Of a stretch of DNA of 64,000 bases, positions 58,946 to 64,000 are shown piece by piece. Below the pieces are notes generated by a model. It had not been told where the DNA came from. It ran no database searches and saw nothing but the letters and a program-made list of their open reading frames with translations. This DNA is from Gentiana macrophylla (lineage: Eukaryota; Streptophyta; Magnoliopsida; Gentianales; Gentianaceae). The stretch is taken from positions 35,311,871-35,375,870 of the forward strand of contig CM047813.1 of NCBI GenBank assembly GCA_026214975.1. The letters are read 5' to 3'. Positions within the stretch are counted from its first letter, which is position 1, and each line of letters opens with the position of its first letter. The position numbers and the translations under genes are program-made.

Positions 58946-61166
58946 ATGACGCAGTACAATGCGGCTTTTGTAAACAGTGAATTATCAAAGCCAACTTCAA
59001 TATTTGGGTTGCGGTTGTGGGTGGTGATTGGGATCGTAGTGGGAGCTGCGATTGTGCTTATCCTTTTCTGTTATCTCTCTGTATCACCCGTCGCCGTAGC
59101 AGCAGCAAACTTAACCGGTCCGGGAAATATTCAGGTGCCTCGGAGCTTACTCCCGTTGTTTCTAAGGAAATTCAGGAGATTGTTCATGATTCCCGAGCAG
59201 ATCACAGGTCTATTGTTCCTCAGGTACAATACATTCTGTTGTTAACTTTGACTTCATTGCCAGTTGTATTTTGAGATCCTGTTTACTAATTAGTTTCATA
59301 GTTAGTTTGGGATTCTTTAGTAATAATTTCTGATCTTTAAACACTAATGGTGGGTAAGATTGATAAAAAGAGTGTTGTAGGTCTGATGCCACTGATTGCT
59401 TGTTACGAATTCTACAGGCAGTTCCAGATATTCAAATAGATATGGGAAAGGTGGAGCATAGGGTGGTATTTTCAGATAGAGGAGCATCAAGTGGGGAGAG
59501 TAAAGCCACCTGTGGGGCAGATAGCGGCTCTCATGGAGGCAGCGGACAGTTGCCAGAGGTTTCAAACTTAGGGTGGGAAGATGGTATACTTTGCGAGAGC
59601 TTGAAGCTGCTACTAATGGGTTGTCTGATGAGAATGTGATTGGTGAAGGTGGATATGGGATTGTGTACCATGGTGTGCTGGCTGATAATACCCAAATTGC
59701 AGTTAAGAATTTGTTGAATAACAGGTATGGTGTTCTTCTGAATTCATCTGTATAATGATTTTCCTTTTCTCTTTCACTGAATTTTTTATATACATGAGAA
59801 ATTTGCAGGGGCCAAGCTGAGAGGGAGTTCAAGGTAGAAGTGGAAGTAATAGGTCGTGTGAGACACAAGAATCTTGTTCGACTGCTAGGTTACTGTGTGG
59901 AAGGTGCATATAGGTAAGTACAAGAAGTTAGTGCTAAGAAGATACAAAGAAGCTGGACTTATTTTTCACTATATTTCATGTTTCGTTAAATATATAGGAT
60001 GCTTGTCTATGAGTATGTTGACAATGGAAATGTGGAGCAATGGCTTCATGGAGATGTTGGGGATGTTAGTCCTTTGACTTGGGATATCCGAATGAATATT
60101 ATCATGGGAACTGCAAAAGGGTAAAGCTTTTATATATATCCTGTTTGGATCTACAAAAGCAATAACCGGGGTTGGCTATTTATATATCCTGTTTCATGCA
60201 GATTGGCTTATTTGCATGATGGCTTAGAACCAAAGGTTGTTCATCGTGACATTAAATCCAGCAATATTCTACTTGATCGTCAATGGAATGCTAAGGTGTC
60301 AGATTTTGGGCTTGCAAAGCTGTTGAATTCTGAGATAACTTATGTGACAACTCGCGTCATGGGTACTTTCGGGTCTGTAAATTACATTCTTTTGCAAAAT
60401 AGTAGTTGTTCAGCCATGACGATTTTGGTTTTAACATAACTTGTTCTTTCGGTAGATACGTGGCACCAGAATACGCTTGCACTGGTATGCTGAATGAGAA
60501 AAGTGATGTTTATAGTTTTGGAATTCTTATTATGGAGGTTATCACTGGTAGATCTCCAGTTGACTATAGTAGACCTCAAGGAGAGGTTAGAACTACTGAT
60601 TACGTAGATATCCTCTTTGATATTTGAAAAACTAGCTGAATCGAGTTAATAAAATTGAAACAAATGGCAGGTTAATTTGGTTGATTGGTTAAAGACGATG
60701 GTTGGAAATCGTAGATCCGAGGAAGTAGTTGATCCTAAGTTACCTGAAATGCCTACATCCAAGGCACTTAAGCGCATTCTATTGGTTGCCCTCAAATGTG
60801 TGGACCCTGATGCACAAAAAAGGCCAAAAATGGGACATGTCATTCACATGCTCGAGGCAGACGATGTATTGTTTCGTGATGTATGTATTCTTGTTTGCCA
60901 GCTCCTTTCATTGTAGAAACATGTATTTTAGCATACATTAAGGATAATGTTGATGTTTTAGTTTAAATTTGATGTCTTTATTTTCTTGAATTCTTGTCTT
61001 GTAGGATCGAAAAATTGGCAGACAATCTTCCGGGACGAATCTTGACCACAAAACAAACAATCAAGCAGGATCAGAATTGATAAATAAACCATATGGTGAA
61101 GGTTCATCTGAGATCAGTGAAGGAGACAGTGTTAAGAACCATAAAGCAGTTTCTAAGAGGAGATGA
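58946..61166 (+). CDS. Receptor-like protein kinase (At1g01540-like), eight exons, two one-base deletions
   Basis: Exons: 58946-59223, 59418-59724, 59809-59913, 59998-60120, 60202-60372, 60456-60585, 60671-60880, 61005-61166; all GT-AG. Adding the two missing bases gives 1488 bases, 495 residues. A short N-terminus ([14 protein letters not shown]) precedes one membrane segment ([16 protein letters not shown]), a cytoplasmic linker, and a Ser/Thr kinase: [15 protein letters not shown] (catalytic Lys), [22 protein letters not shown]. It has no large extracellular domain, as in the At1g01540 group, and would act at the plasma membrane. The frame breaks in CTTTTC near 59064 (one T short) and in TGGGAAG near 59573 (one G short). 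Both are homopolymers, so a sequence error is likelier than a dead gene. Confidence 0.88.
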
Positions 61167-62387
61167 TTGTACAAGCGGGCCGTAGTTTAGAATTACTCCA
61201 GGTTCAAAATCCTTTTTTTTTTCCTTCCATTTTAACTGCCTAATAGGATTTGTAGAATATGTATGTACCATTATAATTATTTCTAACATCATGTGTGAAA
61301 TCTCTGTTTTTTTTTTTTTTTTTTTTATAATTTTATTTTATAAATGGCTACTTGAGGATTGGCAAGTGCTTTTGTACATCAACATTATTGATTCATTTAT
61401 ACCTCAAACTAAAAAGTACTTTTTTGAGCTATGATAAAATTCATACGATCAACTTTTGTAGGTGCAGCTTCTATTATTCCTTCCAATTTTCTGACTCTTT
61501 GAAGTTCAGATGTGTCTTCACCATTAAAATTCCTTTGTCCTTGTATATTTTGTTGTTTTCCTTCTATTGTTTTTACTATCATGACATTATTGAATATGAA
61601 TGTACAACACCACCACTCCCATCACTATCACAGCTTGGACCGGGAAATTCTTCTGCAGCTTCTCCAATTCGAGGAAAAGCACGTGGATGAATGTGGTCCA
61701 GATAAATCCATACTGATCTGTTTCATGAAACTGAGTAACTAGTGTAAATACCCGCTTGGATCTTGCCTATATGAAGGAATGCATCAGAAACCTAACTGGT
61801 CGTTTACAGTTGATGATCATGACGTAGTCTGAGCGTGGACTCATCATAATCAATGATCTGGATGATAATAGTTAATGGCCATTGAGTTATGACTCCATGG
61901 ATATGACCGCATCATTACTCTTGGTATTATCAGTTTGAGCACAAAACAAAGGCACATTAAGTGGTTGATCAATCAATGTATCCAATATGGCAATATCTAT
62001 TAGTGTCCAAATAATGATCATTGTTGTGTGTAGAAATGCATGATGCAAAAACTTCCAAAGCCCCTCTTGTTTAATGTACATTAGCAGCTAGTGGGACCCT
62101 CTAGCCAGCTAATTTGGTCAATTGTCAACTAATTGCAACTTCTATGGCATCTGTATTTATATTTCTGTCCTTGTTTGTCTTTATTAAAAAAGTGGGCACC
62201 CAAATTGAAAAATGGGGGCATCTTTCTTTTGTATTGCTCTCACTTTCAATCCCTTGCTTGGGCAATGGGCACTCCTCTAGACAAAAAATACAGTGGCATT
62301 AGTGTGTGAGTGAGCTGTCAATGAGTGTATTAGGCATCTCCCTTTCCCCTTTGGGACCACAATGTAATAATAATGAAATTAATTCTC

Positions 62388-62390
<3 letters not shown>
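61167..62390. other. Downstream of the kinase gene, no gene recognised
   Basis: Holds the 3' UTR of the kinase gene and a poly-T run at about 61303-61326. The 112-codon ORF at 61352-61690 and others show no recognisable family; 61887-62081 is likewise unconvincing. Confidence 0.5.

Positions 62391-62446
<56 letters not shown>
62391..62446. repeat. (AT)28 microsatellite
   Basis: An uninterrupted AT dinucleotide run of 56 bases. Confidence 0.97.
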
Positions 62447-62450
<4 letters not shown>

Positions 62451-62778
62451 ACCATCCTATCTTTATATCTAGTCCTTCAAAAATTATTATTCTTTTACCA
62501 TGGGTTGTCATTGTTGTTGATTTTTTAAGTGTTGTGATCATGAATCAACAATAGTTATACACTCAGAAACAATACTTGCAACATATCCATTACTGTTGAT
62601 TTTTATTTTGTGCTCTTGATCAGGTTGTGGTGCTATGTTCTTAACTTATTATCGATGCTGTCATACGCCAAAGTTATGTTTTTCGGTGTGCATATGCTTT
62701 AATTGTGTCTATTTCACTGAGGCCATAAGGAGTTAATAAGGATTTTAAGGATGTTGTAAACAACTGATCAGTTGAACT
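62447..62778. other. Intergenic, nothing recognised
   Basis: No coding potential or repeat boundary visible. Confidence 0.5.
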
Positions 62779-62964
62779 GAGCATAGTGGCATCCTTCAAT
62801 TATTCACTATAATGATAGTTGAACTGGGCAACAGAATGTTCCTTACATTGTTTTGTTCATAATAAAGTCTTGAGCATAGTGGCATCCTTCAATTATTCAC
62901 TATAATGACAGTTGAACTGGGCAACAGAATGTTCCTTACATCGTTTTGTTCATAATAAAGTCTC
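62779..62964. repeat. Tandem duplication, period 93 bp
   Basis: Two copies (62779-62871 and 62872-62964) starting GAGCATAGTGGCATCC and differing at only a few bases (ATGATAG against ATGACAG, ACATTG against ACATCG). A recent local duplication. Confidence 0.92.
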
Positions 62965-64000
62965 TGAGAGATCTCGGGGCACACACAATTTTCGGAAACC
63001 AAACCGACCGGTTGGAAAGAATCGAACCAAAATGATTGGATTAATAAGGTCCAAAGTATACAGATGGGGTGAATGGTTTTTTTTTTTTTTACCAAACACT
63101 TCGACTTAAAACTTTTCCTCAAATAATTACTGTAGTGCAATTGTTGTAATCCTCAATGTATGAGATTGTAACGAGGTCAAGTGGTTCAGATGCGGATTAT
63201 ATGGTAATAGAACACTTGTTAGATCTTTTCCAACTAAATACAACTCAAGAAATACTTAGATCAAGTCAATTAGATCAGATTTGCAGAGGATGACAAACTG
63301 ATCAAAATTGTAGAGAATGTGCACAAGTTCTAGTGGACTTCAGATGTAAGTGATCTTGCAAATACTTGGATCGTACAATGTATCAAAGATAGTACATTCA
63401 AAGCATTCAGACAAAGCAGTAAAGATTGCAGAAGTAGTGAACACAAGTATGTAGACAAGTTTCAACAAGAAGGTATGAAAAACCTAAGTTACAGTCAATC
63501 TTGTACCAAATTGTGAGAGGTATGGATTTGTAAACCTCCCAATAATGTGATTCTTTTTATTCAAATAGTTGGTGCTACAAGATATTGTACGCTAAGAAAT
63601 CAACAAGCCACAACCTGATCCAAGACAATAATCCCATAAACCACTCTCACATATGTAATGGTCGGACTAAACCGGTCTTTATATCTCCAAAACAGTTATG
63701 TGGTGAATAAGGATCAAGATTGCAAATGATTATCAACAGAGCACTCAATCCAAACTAACAACACTATCAAAGCATGACAATGAACAGATCAACAGTCTGT
63801 CACAATGTCTCAATTAGAATTCAAATATATGAATAACGATAGCCTAAATTGGAGTTCAGATAAGATGAAAATCAATAGCTTTGTCCAGAGCAACAATCAC
63901 CTTTACTCTTCTCAGTTCAAGCCCTTTCAATAGGCAAAAAATGCAACAACTGTCAATTTGGGAAGTAGTCGTTGCATTCAAAACTAGGTATAAGAAATCA
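62965..64000. other. Intergenic to window end, nothing recognised
   Basis: No ORF of note. A CCAAACCGACCGGTTGG stretch near 63000 resembles the edges of hAT-type elements but has no partner. The last 800 bases read like non-coding retroelement sequence without a boundary inside the window. Confidence 0.4.

Overview
The window is nuclear DNA from a flowering plant, probably a eudicot. The evidence is spliced genes with plant-type GT-AG introns, a plant class III ubiquitin-conjugating enzyme, a plant receptor-like kinase, and every major class of plant transposable element. Only two ordinary host genes are visible. About three quarters of the window is transposon-derived.

Left part (1 to about 27.5 kb): a nest of LTR retrotransposons. 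A SIRE/Maximus-type Ty1/copia element (+ strand) and an Athila-type Ty3/gypsy element (- strand) both sit in older non-coding repeat DNA. At the far right of the nest is a third LTR with its tRNA-Met-type primer site, 25541-27524, - strand. The nest is rearranged. A solo SIRE LTR with intact target duplication (2016-3701), a flank segment and part of the Athila LTR (to 5584) are joined directly to the middle of a SIRE integrase gene (from 5585). The same LTR, flank and Athila LTR series then recurs at 12543-16114. A tandem duplication followed by LTR-LTR recombination explains this best; an assembly mis-join is the main alternative.

Middle part (28.8 to 45.2 kb): two Tat-lineage Ty3/gypsy elements on the - strand, with primer sites matching tRNA-Asn. 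The first is nearly full length: gag-protease, reverse transcriptase, RNase H and integrase on the - strand, and an additional spliced ORF on the opposite strand near its 3' LTR. The second has lost reverse transcriptase through integrase, and its gag is split by a hAT-type element.

Right part (45.4 to 64 kb): the gene-bearing part. A complete six-exon E2 gene of the UBC4/5/6 type (185 codons plus stop) lies on the - strand at 47416-50672. An eight-exon receptor-like kinase gene similar to Arabidopsis At1g01540 lies on the + strand at 58946-61166; it carries two one-base deletions in homopolymers, which look like sequence errors. Between and around them are Stowaway-like elements, a LINE fragment, a copia relic, two hAT-type elements, a Mutator-type foldback MITE and a pogo/Emigrant-type element. 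Several of these have exact target-site duplications that fix their ends.

The retroelement genes are nearly all broken by stops and frameshifts. I did not find a convincing previously undescribed system. The most unusual items are the duplicated nest, the antisense spliced ORF in the Tat element, and a long envelope-like ORF kept mostly in one frame.
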